The notes beneath the pieces are model-generated. The model did not search any database. It was not told the DNA's origin and worked only from the letters and a program-made list of their open reading frames with translations. DNA of 40,157 bases from Pseudorhodoplanes sp. (lineage in GTDB: Bacteria > Pseudomonadota > Alphaproteobacteria > Rhizobiales > Xanthobacteraceae). Numbering within the stretch: the first letter of the stretch is position 1; the number at the start of each line of letters is the position of its first letter. Positions 8,694 to 16,513 of this stretch are shown in pieces. The position numbers were made by a program, and so were the translations under genes. The DNA lies in contig JABARS010000020.1 of NCBI GenBank assembly GCA_019187085.1, positions 1 to 40,157 on the forward strand, in the 5' to 3' direction.

Positions 8694-9752
8694 TCAGCCT
8701 GGCGTCAGCACCACGCGGCCGACGACCTTTCCGGCTTTCAGCGCGGTCAATGCCTCGTTCACCTCCGCAAGCGGGCGCGTGGCGACCGGCACCGACGGCA
8801 GGCCCTTGCGACGAACGAGATCGAGCAGTTCGCGCATCTCCGGCAGGCTGCCGACATAGGACCCCTGCAGCGTGAGTGCGCGCATCGGCAGCACCGGCGT
8901 CGAGATGGTGATGTCGCCGCCGAACAGGCCGACCACGATGATCCGCGCGCCCTTCGGCACCACGCTGTCGATGGCGAGCTTCACCGTCTGACCGGAGCCG
9001 ACGAAATCGACCACCGCCCAGGCGCCGCCACCGGTCGCCTCGATGATCTGTCCGGCCGCGTCGGGCGCGCCGCCGTCGACTAGCGCGAGTGCGCCGGCCT
9101 TGCCGGCGGCCTCACGCTTGACCGGATCGAGATCGACCATGATCGCGCCCTTGCCATCCATCGCCTTCACCAGCGCCTGCGCGGCAAGCCCCACGCCACC
9201 CGCACCGATGATGACCACCGGATGGTCTTTCAGCACCGCGCCCGCTTTCTTCAGCGCGCTGTAGGCGGTGATGCCGGAGCAGGCGAGCGGCGCGGCTTTT
9301 TCCGGCGACAGGTCGCCGATGTCGAACAGATAGCGCGGATGCGGCACCAGCATGTGCGTGGCATAGCCGCCGTTCGAGAACACGCCGAGATTGGTCGGCC
9401 TGGTGCAGAGATTTTCCTCGCCGCGCTTGCAGGCGATGCAGGTGCCGCAGCCCATCCAGGGATGCACGAGGAAGCGCGCGCCGATCCTGACGTCCTTCGC
9501 GTCGGGGCCGACCGCGACCACGTCGCCGACATTCTCGTGGCCCATGGTGAGCGGCAGCTTGATGCCGCGCTCGAGCAGTTGCAGGCGTTTGCCGCCGCCC
9601 ATTTCGTAATAGCCGTCCCAGATATGGATATCGCTGTGGCAGACGCCGGCGGCCACGATCTTCACCAGCACCTGCGAGCCGGTGGGCTCCGGCGTGGGGC
9701 GCTCGATCAGTTTCAGCGGCGCGCCGCACTCGCAAACGTCAAAGCTCTTCAT
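8694..9752 (-). CDS. Zinc-dependent alcohol dehydrogenase (MDR family)
   Basis: 352 residues, a complete medium-chain dehydrogenase/reductase. Catalytic zinc ligands are Cys38 (GVCHSD) and His72-Glu73 (MGHEN). The structural zinc cluster is four cysteines in GCGTCIACKRGEENLC. The Rossmann motif is IGAGGVGLAAQAL, with an acidic residue at the next strand end (MVDLDP) that favours NAD+ over NADP+. The enzyme oxidises an alcohol, probably secondary or aromatic, or reduces the corresponding ketone or aldehyde in the cytoplasm. GGAGG stands 4 bases before ATG 9752, which decides this start over an in-frame upstream extension. Substrate is not readable from sequence. Confidence 0.93.
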   Translation of the reverse strand: MKSFDVCECGAPLKLIERPTPEPTGSQVLVKIVAAGVCHSDIHIWDGYYEMGGGKRLQLLERGIKLPLTMGHENVGDVVAVGPDAKDVRIGARFLVHPWMGCGTCIACKRGEENLCTRPTNLGVFSNGGYATHMLVPHPRYLFDIGDLSPEKAAPLACSGITAYSALKKAGAVLKDHPVVIIGAGGVGLAAQALVKAMDGKGAIMVDLDPVKREAAGKAGALALVDGGAPDAAGQIIEATGGGAWAVVDFVGSGQTVKLAIDSVVPKGARIIVVGLFGGDITISTPVLPMRALTLQGSYVGSLPEMRELLDLVRRKGLPSVPVATRPLAEVNEALTALKAGKVVGRVVLTPG

Positions 9753-9848
9753 GAATCCTCCCGGCAGCCCCGGCTGGCCGGATGCGGCCGCCTGTCTGAT
9801 TGGGCGCCGAGCTTTTTCTAGATGGCCGCGCGGGTCAAGCTTGCATTC

Positions 9849-9869
9849 GGTCCGGCCGAAGGCCGGACC
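9849..9869. other. Perfect GC-rich hairpin downstream of the ABC transporter operon
   Basis: GGTCCGGCC (9849-9857) and GGCCGGACC (9861-9869) form a perfect 9-bp stem with a 3-base loop. It lies 45 bases beyond the stop codon of the ATP-binding gene on the minus strand. No U-run follows, so it may be a 3'-end stabilising or Rho-assisted end rather than a standard terminator. The rest of the 161-bp gap (9753-9913) shows nothing else. Confidence 0.4.
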
Positions 9870-9913
9870 CGGTTGCCTGCGCGTCGCTCGCGCGCTCCGG
9901 GGCCGGAATGCCG

Positions 9914-10705
9914 TCACCACCACAGGGAGGCGCCGGCGGAAGCCTTGGTCTCGCGTTCGTCGACCGAGGCCGCCTTGTCGAGCGAGCGGTCGAGCGCGGC
10001 CAGCACCCGCCGCTTGACGACATCAAAGGGGGCCGACTGGCGGTCGCGCGGACGCGGCAGGTCGGTTTCGATCTCCGCGAACACGCGGCCCGGACGCGGC
10101 CGCATCACCAGGATGCGGTCGGCCAGCACGACGGCCTCGTCGACGTCGTGGGTAACGACGATCAGGGTCGGCCGCAACTCGGCCCACAGATCGAGCACAT
10201 GATCCTGCAGGTCGGCGCGCGTGAAGGCGTCGAGCGCGGAGAACGGCTCGTCGAGCAGGAGGACTTCCGGCCGCGGCACGAGCGCGCGCGCGATCGCCAC
10301 GCGCTGCGCCTGCCCGCCGGACAATTCGCGCGGCCACACATTCGCCTTGTCGACGAGGCCGACGCGGTCGAGCGCGCGCGCGACGCGTTCGCGCCGTTGC
10401 GCCGCCGGCAGATGCGCCAGACCGAAGCCGACATTGTCGGCGACCGAGAGCCACGGCAGGAGCCGCGGCTCCTGGAACACGATGCCGATCTTCTCGTGCG
10501 GCGCGGTCACCGTCGCGCCGTCGAGCAGCACGCGGCCGTGGCTCGGCGCGTCGAGGCCGGAGACGGCGCGCAGGAGCGTCGATTTCCCGCAGCCCGAGCC
10601 GCCGACAATGACGAGGATTTCGCCGGGCGCGACGTCGAGCGTCACGCCGTCGAGCGCGCGCACGCGGTTCGGATAGATCTTGCTGACGCGGTCGAGACTG
10701 AGCAT
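9914..10705 (-). CDS. ABC transporter ATP-binding protein, SsuB/TauB/NrtD-like
   Basis: 263 residues. Walker A is GGSGCGKST (about residues 35-43), the Q-loop lies in VFQEPRLLPW, the signature is LSGGQAQRVAIARAL, and Walker B is VLLLDEPFSALD followed by the H-switch in VVTHDVDEAV. The QEPRLLPW form and the short C-terminal tail are typical of the nitrate/sulfonate/taurine importer family. Its ATG overlaps the permease stop by one base (TGATG at 10703-10707), so the two are translationally coupled. It powers uptake through the neighbouring permease at the inner membrane. Family certain; substrate is discussed under the binding protein. Confidence 0.95.
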   Translation of the reverse strand: MLSLDRVSKIYPNRVRALDGVTLDVAPGEILVIVGGSGCGKSTLLRAVSGLDAPSHGRVLLDGATVTAPHEKIGIVFQEPRLLPWLSVADNVGFGLAHLPAAQRRERVARALDRVGLVDKANVWPRELSGGQAQRVAIARALVPRPEVLLLDEPFSALDAFTRADLQDHVLDLWAELRPTLIVVTHDVDEAVVLADRILVMRPRPGRVFAEIETDLPRPRDRQSAPFDVVKRRVLAALDRSLDKAASVDERETKASAGASLWW

Positions 10706-11553
10706 CAGCGGTTCTCCCCGCGCGCGCTGAAACGGTCTTCCCAGCGCAGGAACGGCGCGAAGCCGAGCACCAGGAGCCAGTCGGTGACCTTGCCGATGAT
10801 GGCGAAGGCGACGATGGCGGCAACGATCTGCGCCGGCTTGCCGAGCTGCTGGCCGTCGACGAGCAGGAAGCCCAGCCCCTCGGACGCGCCCATGAATTCG
10901 GCCGCGACCACGAACATCCAGCCGAGCCCGAGCCCCGAGCGCAGCGCGATCACATAAGCCGGCAGCACCGCCGGCAGCAGGATCCGGCGCACCATCGCCG
11001 CATCCGACAGACGGAACGCGCGCCCGACCTCGACCAGCTTACGGTCGACCGAGCGGATCGCGCCCATGACGCCGAGATAGACCGGGAAGAACACGCCGAC
11101 CGCGATCAGCGTGATCTTGGACGCCTCGAAAATGCCGAGCCACAGGATGAACAGCGGCACCCAGGCGATCGAGGGGATCGCGCGCAGCGCCTGCAGGCTC
11201 GGGTCGATGAGGCGGCTGGCGAAGCGCGAATAGCCGGTCACCGCGCCGGCGAGCGTGCCGGCCACGACGCCGAGCGCGAAGCCCGCGCCCACGCGCGCGA
11301 CCGTCGCGGCGGCATGGCGCTGCAATTCACCGCTTCTGGCAAGTTCCGTGAACGTGCTGAAAATCACCGACGGCGGCGGCACCAGCCGGCCGTCCGACCA
11401 GCCGAGCCGCACCGCAAATTCCCAGATCAGCGCAAGCCCCACCGGCAGGATCAGCCCAAGCGTCGCGCGCAACACGCGCCGCAGCGCCGGCCGGCCGGAC
11501 GCTGCGCTCGGGGTGGATGTTTCGGCGGCGATCAGTATCGGCACAACAGACAT
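10705..11553 (-). CDS. ABC transporter permease, SsuC/TauC-like
   Basis: 282 residues with about six membrane helices and the binding-protein-dependent permease domain. The cytoplasmic EAA-type loop that contacts the ATPase is visible as EVGRAFRLSDAAMVRRILLP followed by LPAYVIALR. The C-terminal part with LGFLLVDGQQ is typical of sulfonate/nitrate/taurine permeases. I start at ATG 11553 (MSVVPIL); a TTG-initiated extension of ten residues upstream is possible but poorer. It sits between the binding protein (116 bp upstream, no gene in the gap) and the ATPase (overlapping). Confident. Confidence 0.93.
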   Translation of the reverse strand: MSVVPILIAAETSTPSAASGRPALRRVLRATLGLILPVGLALIWEFAVRLGWSDGRLVPPPSVIFSTFTELARSGELQRHAAATVARVGAGFALGVVAGTLAGAVTGYSRFASRLIDPSLQALRAIPSIAWVPLFILWLGIFEASKITLIAVGVFFPVYLGVMGAIRSVDRKLVEVGRAFRLSDAAMVRRILLPAVLPAYVIALRSGLGLGWMFVVAAEFMGASEGLGFLLVDGQQLGKPAQIVAAIVAFAIIGKVTDWLLVLGFAPFLRWEDRFSARGENR

Positions 11554-11699
11554 GAGCGGCTCTCGAAGGCGTCGCTTCTGCAAATCCTGCCCGCAGGGCC
11601 TGCAGCGACGGCCGTTTATTCAGACATCATCACGTTCGGATAACGTCCGGCCCCGCCGGCCGGGAGGAGCGGCGGAGCCGGAGGGTCGCTGCGGCCCGC

Positions 11700-12677
11700 T
11701 CAGTGGCCGGCGACGATGTAGGTCTCGTCGATCAGGCTGTCGAGCACCTTGCGGACATCGATATCGGCCTTGATCACGCCGGCCTGCTGGAGGGCGAGCC
11801 CGGCCTTGAGGATCGAATCCTTCTGCGGTGCGCCGATCTTCGAATGCGTCAGCTCGGTGCGCTCCTTGAGCTGCTTGTCGACGACGGCGTCGGGCAGCTT
11901 GGTCGCGGCGATGAAGACGCGCTTCACCTCGACGGGATTGGCGAGCGAATATTTGCGCGCCTCCTCATAGACCGCGAGCACGCGGCGCGTGAGATCGGGA
12001 TGGTCGCGCAGGAATTCCTCGCGGGCGTTCAGGATGCCCCAGGTATTGGCGTCCTTGTTGCGCAGGAACAGCCTGGCGCCGTCCTCCACTTCGGCGGCCG
12101 CCATCATCGGATCGAGGCCGGCCCAGGCATCCACGTCGCCGCGGATGAGCGCGGTCTTGCCGTCGGGATGCTGCAGCAGCACTGGCGTGATGTCCTTCTC
12201 GCTCAGGCCCGCATCGAGCAAAGCGCGCACGAGGAAGATGTGCGGATCGGTGCCGCGCGTGACCGCCACGCGCTTGCCCTTGAGGTCGGCGACCTTGCTG
12301 ATCGGCGAGTCCTTGCGCGTGACAAGCGCGGTCCATTCGGGACGCGAATAGACATAGATCGACTTGATCGGGTTGCCGTTGATCTTGGCGACGAGCGCGG
12401 CGGAACCTGCGGTCGAGCCGAAATCAATCGAGCCGGCATTGAGGAACTCAAGCGCCTTGTTGGAGCCGAGCGTCTGCACCCAGCGGATCGCGATGCCGTC
12501 CTTGGCGAATTCCTTCTCGAGCAGGCCCCTGTCCTTGAGCACGAGCGAGACCGGATTGTAGGTCGCCCAGTCGATGCGGATTTCCTTCGGCTTCTCGGCC
12601 GCGAACAGAGCTTGCGTCGGCACCAGGCCGACGACCAGCGCGGATGCAAGGAGAGATCGGCGGGAAAGGAACGTCAT
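11700..12677 (-). CDS. ABC transporter periplasmic substrate-binding protein, SsuA-like
   Basis: 325 residues with an export signal at residues 1 to about 26. The start LSRRSLLAS contains a twin-arginine-like motif, so Tat export is possible; cleavage is likely near ALFA/AE. The mature part has the NMT1/SsuA-type periplasmic-binding fold: LGSNKALEFLNAGSIDFG, then KVADLKGKRVAVTRGTDPH, then DAWAGLDPMMAAAE. These are hallmarks of aliphatic-sulfonate and taurine binding proteins. GGAG precedes ATG 12677 by about 8 bases. No sulfonate monooxygenase (SsuD/TauD) is adjacent. The leader carries a SAM-II riboswitch, so the ligand is likely a sulfur compound tied to methionine supply. Family high confidence; ligand inferred. 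Confidence 0.93.
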   Translation of the reverse strand: MTFLSRRSLLASALVVGLVPTQALFAAEKPKEIRIDWATYNPVSLVLKDRGLLEKEFAKDGIAIRWVQTLGSNKALEFLNAGSIDFGSTAGSAALVAKINGNPIKSIYVYSRPEWTALVTRKDSPISKVADLKGKRVAVTRGTDPHIFLVRALLDAGLSEKDITPVLLQHPDGKTALIRGDVDAWAGLDPMMAAAEVEDGARLFLRNKDANTWGILNAREEFLRDHPDLTRRVLAVYEEARKYSLANPVEVKRVFIAATKLPDAVVDKQLKERTELTHSKIGAPQKDSILKAGLALQQAGVIKADIDVRKVLDSLIDETYIVAGH

Positions 12678-12757
12678 GATAAACTCCAGACACGATGGCC
12701 CGTTCGCGCCCTCGCGGGCACGCGGCCTGGTTGATCGATGGCGGGAGAAGAAACTTC

Positions 12758-12790
12758 GCCCGCCCGTCAGCTTGTTGCGACGGGGCGGGC
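12758..12790 (-). promoter_or_regulatory. Strong hairpin just after the SAM-II aptamer, candidate expression platform
   Basis: On the minus strand a GCCCGCCCCGTC arm (12790-12779) pairs with GACGGGCGGGC (12768-12758) with one bulged base around a ten-base loop. It begins six bases downstream of the aptamer and is followed by GAAGTTTCTTC, which is U-containing but not a clean U-tract. It might act as a transcription attenuator or as part of a switch with the aptamer. The start codon is another 80 bases away, so direct ribosome-site masking by the aptamer, the usual SAM-II mode, is not obvious here. The role is inference. Confidence 0.4.
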
Positions 12791-12795
12791 CCCGA

Positions 12796-12850
12796 CCGCT
12801 TTAGCTGCATTTGTTAAGCGCCCGCAAGCTGCTCGCTCAAATCGGCGCTG
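12796..12850 (-). ncRNA. SAM-II riboswitch aptamer upstream of the SsuA-like gene
   Basis: Read on the minus strand, a 6-bp P1 helix forms between AGCGCC (12849-12844) and GGCGCT (12822-12817). The loop starts GATTTGA and contains AGCTTGC. After P1 comes TAACAAATGC and then GCTAAAGCGG (12805-12796). This order (P1, GAUUUrA in the loop, AAAUGyAGCUAAA at the 3' side) is the SAM-II pattern known from alphaproteobacterial methionine genes, where the GCUAAA segment enters the pseudoknot that binds S-adenosylmethionine. The expected effect is repression when SAM is plentiful. Recognised by eye; a covariance-model match is the decisive test. Confidence 0.82.
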
Positions 12851-12856
12851 AGCATT

Positions 12857-12885
12857 GATTTAGAAGGACAATTCGCTCGCGTCAA
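12857..12885 (-). promoter_or_regulatory. Candidate sigma-70 promoter for the SAM-II-controlled ABC operon
   Basis: On the minus strand a -35-like TTGACG (12885-12880) is followed after exactly 17 bases by TAAATC (12862-12857) as a weak -10. Transcription would begin about seven bases later, right at the 5' edge of the SAM-II aptamer, which is where a riboswitch leader should start. The -35 fits well and the -10 only moderately. Confidence 0.5.
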
Positions 12886-12978
12886 CGAGAAAATAATAGC
12901 AATATGAGAGGCTTACGGAGATTTACATTTCCTCCGCCAAGCGCCCGCGATACAAATCCTCTTCCACCCTGGCGCCCG

Positions 12979-15825
12979 ATGAATCCGTCTGCGTCCTTTC
13001 CTGTCCGGTCCGGTCCGATATCGATGCCATCGACCCCTCCTGATCCGCGCGACCTGTCCGTGATCTTCGACGCGCACGCCGCAGCGGCCGAGCTCGAACG
13101 GATCGCCGCCGCGCTGCCCGGGCGCGAGCGCGAACTGCGCACCGCCGTCGCCCAGCATCTGAAAGGCATGCTTGTCGCCGGCCGCAACAAGGCCGAGGAA
13201 CTGCTGCTCACCGAGCGGCACGGCCGGCACTGCGCGGAGCGGCTGTGCGGCATGATGGACGAGATCATCCGCCTGCTGTTCGAGTTCGCCGCCAAACATC
13301 TCTACACCTCGCTCAATCCGTCCGAGGCCGAACGCATGGCGGTGGTGGCGACCGGCGGTTACGGCCGCGGCCTGCTGGCGCCGGGCTCCGACATCGACCT
13401 GTTGTTCATGCTGCCCTACAAGCAGACCGCCTGGGGCGAATCGGTGGCCGAAGCCATCCTATATTGTCTGTGGGACATGGGACTGAAGGTCGGCCACGCG
13501 ACTCGCTCGGTCGACGAGTGCATCCGCCAGGCCAAGGCGGACATGACGATCCGCACCGCCATTCTCGAATCGCGCTTCCTGTTCGGCGACGAGCGGCTGT
13601 TCGCCGAACTGGTCGAGCGATTCGACAAGAATGTGGTGCAGGGCTCCGCGCAGGAATTCGTCACCGCCAAGCTCGCCGAGCGCGAGGAGCGCCTGCGCAA
13701 GGCCGGCCAGTCGCGCTATCTTGTCGAGCCGAACGTCAAGGACGGCAAAGGCGGCCTGCGCGACTTGCATACGCTGTTCTGGATCGGCAAGTACGTCTAC
13801 CGCGTGCGCACCGTGGAAGAGCTGGTCGATCACGGCGTGTTCGACCACGACGAGCTGAAACTGTTCCGGCACTGCGAGGATTTCCTGTGGTCGGTGCGCT
13901 GTCACATGCACTTCGTGACCAACCGCCCGGAAGAGCGTCTGTCATTCGACATCCAGCGCGAGATCGCCCAGCGCCTCGACTACACCGAGCATCCGGGGAT
14001 GCAGGACGTCGAGCGCTTCATGAAGCACTACTTCCTGGTCGCCAAGGATGTGGGCGACCTCACCGCCATCCTGTGCGCGGCGCTTGAGGAAAGCCAGGCC
14101 AAGACCGCACCGGTGCTCAGCCGCATGATCGCCAAGCTCAAGCCGCGCAGCGGCCGCACGCGACTGCGCGAATCGGACGACTTCGTCGTCGACAATAACC
14201 GCATCAATATCGCCGATGCGAACGCGTTCCGCCGCGACCCCGTCAACCTGATCCGGATCTTCCACCTGGCGCAGAAGCACAACCTCGCCTTCCATCCCGA
14301 CGCCATGCGGACGGCGACGCGCTCGCTCAAGCTGATCGACAAGAGCCTGCGGCGCGACCCGGAAGCCAACGCGCTGTTTCTCGAAATCCTGACCGCGGAG
14401 AACGACGCGGAGACCGTATTGCGGCGCATGAACGAAGCCGGCGTGCTCGGCGCCTTCATTCCCGCGTTCGGCCGCGTGGTCGCGATGATGCAGTTCAACA
14501 TGTATCATCACTATACAGTCGACGAACATCTCCTGCGCTGCATCGGCGTCGTCACCGACATCGAGCGCGGCGGCAACGAGGACTTCCCGCTCGCCAGCGA
14601 GCTGATCCGCAAGATCCAGCCGCGCCACCGCGCGCTCCTGCGCGTGACGCTGTTCCTGCACGACATCGCCAAGGGCCGCATCGAGGACCATTCGATCGCC
14701 GGCGCGCGCATCGCGCGCCGCTTCTGCCCGCGGCTCGGCCTGAGCGCGGCGGAGACCGAGCTCGTCGCCTGGCTGATCGAGCAGCATCTCGTCATGTCGA
14801 CGGTGGCGCAGTCGCGCGATCTGGCCGACCGCAAGACGATCGAGAATTTCGCCGCCGTCGTCCAGTCGCTCGAACGTCTCAAGCTGCTCACGATCCTGAC
14901 CACCGCCGACATCCGCGCGGTGGGGCCCGGCGTGTGGAATAGCTGGAAGGCGCAGCTCCTGCGCACGCTCTATTACGAGACCGAGCCGGTCCTGACCGGC
15001 GGCTTTTCCGAGATCGACCGCGAGCGGCGCGTGGCGACGGCCAAGAACGAGTTCCGCGGCGCCATTGCCGGCTGGGCGCTCGAGGACATCGACACCTACA
15101 TGGCGCGGCATTATCCCGCCTACTGGCTCAAGGTCGATCTTCCCCACAAGCTCGCGCATGCGCGCTTCCTGCGCGCGACCGCGGAAGCCGGCAAGACGCT
15201 GGCGACCGAGTTCTCCTTCGACACCCTGCGCGGGGTCACCGAGCTTACCGTGGTCGCGCCCGACCATCCGCGCCTGCTTTCGATCATCGCCGGCGCCTGC
15301 GCGGCCTCCGGCGCCAACATCGTCGATGCGCAGATCTATACGACCACCGACGGCCTCGCGCTCGACACGATCGCGGTCACACGCGAATTCGAGCACGACG
15401 ACGACGAGCGCCGGCGCGCGAGCCGCATCACCGAAACCATCGAGAAGGCGCTGCTCGGCGAGATCAAGCTGCCGGAAGTGGTGGCGCGGCGCGCGGGCGG
15501 CAAGTCGCGCCTGCGGGCCTTCGCGGTCGAGCCGGAGATCAACGTCAACAACGAATGGTCGAACCGCTACACCGTGATCGAGGTGACCGGCCTCGACCGT
15601 CCGGGCCTGCTCTACGAACTGACGTCGACGCTGTCGAAGCTCAGCCTCAACATCACCTCCGCGCATGTCGCGACCTTCGGCGAGCGCGCGGTCGACGTGT
15701 TCTATGTGACGGATCTGCTCGGCGCCAAGATCGCCTCGCCGACGCGGCAGGCCGCGATCAAGCGCGCGCTCACGCAGCTCTTTGTCGGACGCGAGCCGCA
15801 GGCGAGCACGACCGCGGCGGAGTAG
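12979..15825 (+). CDS. glnD: Bifunctional [protein-PII] uridylyltransferase / uridylyl-removing enzyme GlnD
   Basis: The nitrogen sensor that uridylylates PII proteins when glutamine is low and removes UMP when it is high; cytoplasmic. Domains in order (948-residue numbering): nucleotidyltransferase with GGYGRG and GSDIDLLF at about 125-142; the GlnD linker domain; an HD phosphohydrolase domain with HHYTVDEHLLR and LFLHDIAKG at about 515-565; and two ACT domains at about 753 and 866 (VVAPDHPRLLSIIAGA and VTGLDRPGLLYELT). The length suits the family. The start is uncertain: ATG 12904, 12979 and 13024 are all in frame without a strong ribosome-binding site. An AATAAT box at 12892-12897 would place a transcript start near 12904. 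It is divergent from the SAM-II-controlled operon. Confidence 0.96.
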   Translation: MNPSASFPVRSGPISMPSTPPDPRDLSVIFDAHAAAAELERIAAALPGRERELRTAVAQHLKGMLVAGRNKAEELLLTERHGRHCAERLCGMMDEIIRLLFEFAAKHLYTSLNPSEAERMAVVATGGYGRGLLAPGSDIDLLFMLPYKQTAWGESVAEAILYCLWDMGLKVGHATRSVDECIRQAKADMTIRTAILESRFLFGDERLFAELVERFDKNVVQGSAQEFVTAKLAEREERLRKAGQSRYLVEPNVKDGKGGLRDLHTLFWIGKYVYRVRTVEELVDHGVFDHDELKLFRHCEDFLWSVRCHMHFVTNRPEERLSFDIQREIAQRLDYTEHPGMQDVERFMKHYFLVAKDVGDLTAILCAALEESQAKTAPVLSRMIAKLKPRSGRTRLRESDDFVVDNNRINIADANAFRRDPVNLIRIFHLAQKHNLAFHPDAMRTATRSLKLIDKSLRRDPEANALFLEILTAENDAETVLRRMNEAGVLGAFIPAFGRVVAMMQFNMYHHYTVDEHLLRCIGVVTDIERGGNEDFPLASELIRKIQPRHRALLRVTLFLHDIAKGRIEDHSIAGARIARRFCPRLGLSAAETELVAWLIEQHLVMSTVAQSRDLADRKTIENFAAVVQSLERLKLLTILTTADIRAVGPGVWNSWKAQLLRTLYYETEPVLTGGFSEIDRERRVATAKNEFRGAIAGWALEDIDTYMARHYPAYWLKVDLPHKLAHARFLRATAEAGKTLATEFSFDTLRGVTELTVVAPDHPRLLSIIAGACAASGANIVDAQIYTTTDGLALDTIAVTREFEHDDDERRRASRITETIEKALLGEIKLPEVVARRAGGKSRLRAFAVEPEINVNNEWSNRYTVIEVTGLDRPGLLYELTSTLSKLSLNITSAHVATFGERAVDVFYVTDLLGAKIASPTRQAAIKRALTQLFVGREPQASTTAAE

Positions 15826-15829
15826 ACCA

Positions 15830-15865
15830 ATAAAAAACGGCGCCGGGGCGTTGGCCGCGGCGCCG
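15830..15865 (-). terminator. Intrinsic terminator of the 63-residue secreted protein gene
   Basis: On the minus strand CGGCGCCG (15865-15858) pairs with CGGCGCCG (15845-15838), enclosing a GC-rich loop, and TTTTTTATT (15837 downward) follows immediately. It lies 43 bases after the stop of the minus-strand gene at 15909. A second hairpin, CCGGTTC-TCCC-GAACCGG (15868-15885), sits between it and the stop codon. It also marks the end of the convergent glnD transcription unit. Confidence 0.8.
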
Positions 15866-15908
15866 GGCCGGTTCTCCCGAACCGGTCGATCGGATCGGGT
15901 CAATCCGC

Positions 15909-16100
15909 TTACTTCTTCTTGGCGACCCACCACGGGGTGGTGAGGCCCTTCAGCACATTGACCGGCTGCTGCCAGGCGGCGGCAACGAATTTCTTGCCAT
16001 TGGCATTCGGATCGGCCGGCGCCTTCGCCTTCTTGGCGAACGCGGTGGCCGGAGCGGCGGCGATCATCACGACGGCGAGCAGCAGAGCGCTTTTGCGCAT
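15909..16100 (-). CDS. Small secreted protein, 63 residues, ADPNANGK family (paralogue 1)
   Basis: It begins MRKSALLLAVV and has a clear signal peptide ending near ATAFA (about residue 22). A lysine/alanine stretch, the segment ADPNANGKKFV (residues 29-39), a Trp-containing middle and a C-terminal KKK follow. GGGGGA about 7 bases upstream of ATG 16100 supports the start, and a strong terminator follows the stop. The neighbouring gene at 16268-16459 encodes a protein of exactly the same length sharing the signal peptide, the ADPNANGK motif at the same position and the lysine tail. Function is unknown. I know this type only as hypothetical proteins; a periplasmic or secreted location is inferred. 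Confidence 0.82.
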   Translation of the reverse strand: MRKSALLLAVVMIAAAPATAFAKKAKAPADPNANGKKFVAAAWQQPVNVLKGLTTPWWVAKKK

Positions 16101-16267
16101 AGGAATTTCCCCCAATATTGAATCGCCGGACGGTCCGGCGCGGTCATCATGCATGAAAACGCCGCGATGAAAACAAGAACGGCCAGACCGCGGACGTTTC
16201 GCCGCAAGTCCGGCCGTGCAAGATGAATATTCCTTCAGCGACCGCGCAGCCGCCGAATGTCGTGCGC

Positions 16268-16459
16268 TTACTTTTTCTTTTTGCTCGAAGCCGGCGCCGT
16301 CGATGCCTTCCACGCTTCCATCGGCTGCGACATCCAGGCTTTCACGAAAGCCTTGCCGTTGGCGTTGGGATCGGCCGCGGCCTTTTTCTTCGCAGCCAGA
16401 GCCGCCGTCGGCGCGGCCGCGATCATGACGATTGCAAGAATGAGAGCGCCCTTGCGCAT
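16268..16459 (-). CDS. Small secreted protein, 63 residues, ADPNANGK family (paralogue 2)
   Basis: It starts MRKGALILAIV with a signal peptide ending near AALAA, then ADPNANGKAFV (residues 29-39), a Gln-Pro-containing segment with tryptophans, and a terminal KKKK. It aligns end to end without gaps to the protein encoded at 15909-16100, so the pair arose by tandem duplication. GGGGAAG lies about 5 bases upstream of ATG 16459. An in-frame start 17 codons upstream exists, but it would bury the signal peptide, so the shorter form is preferred. The gap between the paralogues (16101-16267) holds only the second gene's leader. Function unknown. Confidence 0.82.
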   Translation of the reverse strand: MRKGALILAIVMIAAAPTAALAAKKKAAADPNANGKAFVKAWMSQPMEAWKASTAPASSKKKK

Positions 16460-16489
16460 GGTGTCTTCCCCAGTTTCCCCGCCGGTGCA

Positions 16490-16513
16490 TCCCGGCAACG
16501 CATGAATCATGCA
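16490..16513 (-). promoter_or_regulatory. Shared TGCATGAT element upstream of the 63-residue gene
   Basis: Minus-strand TGCATGAT lies about 45-50 bases before ATG 16459. The same octamer occurs at a similar distance before the paralogue's ATG 16100 (near 16146-16153). In both leaders a short GCCGG-type hairpin and a GGGGA ribosome site follow. The octamer resembles an extended -10 (TG plus a degenerate TATAAT). The remainder of 16460-16776 shows no gene and presumably holds the promoters of this gene and of the divergent penicillin-binding protein. Confidence 0.35.

Noticed and set aside
13942..15933. 663-codon minus-strand frame across glnD
   Set aside because: Antisense to an unmistakable GlnD with conserved HD and ACT domains. 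Composition is Arg/Asp/Glu-rich without any recognisable domain.
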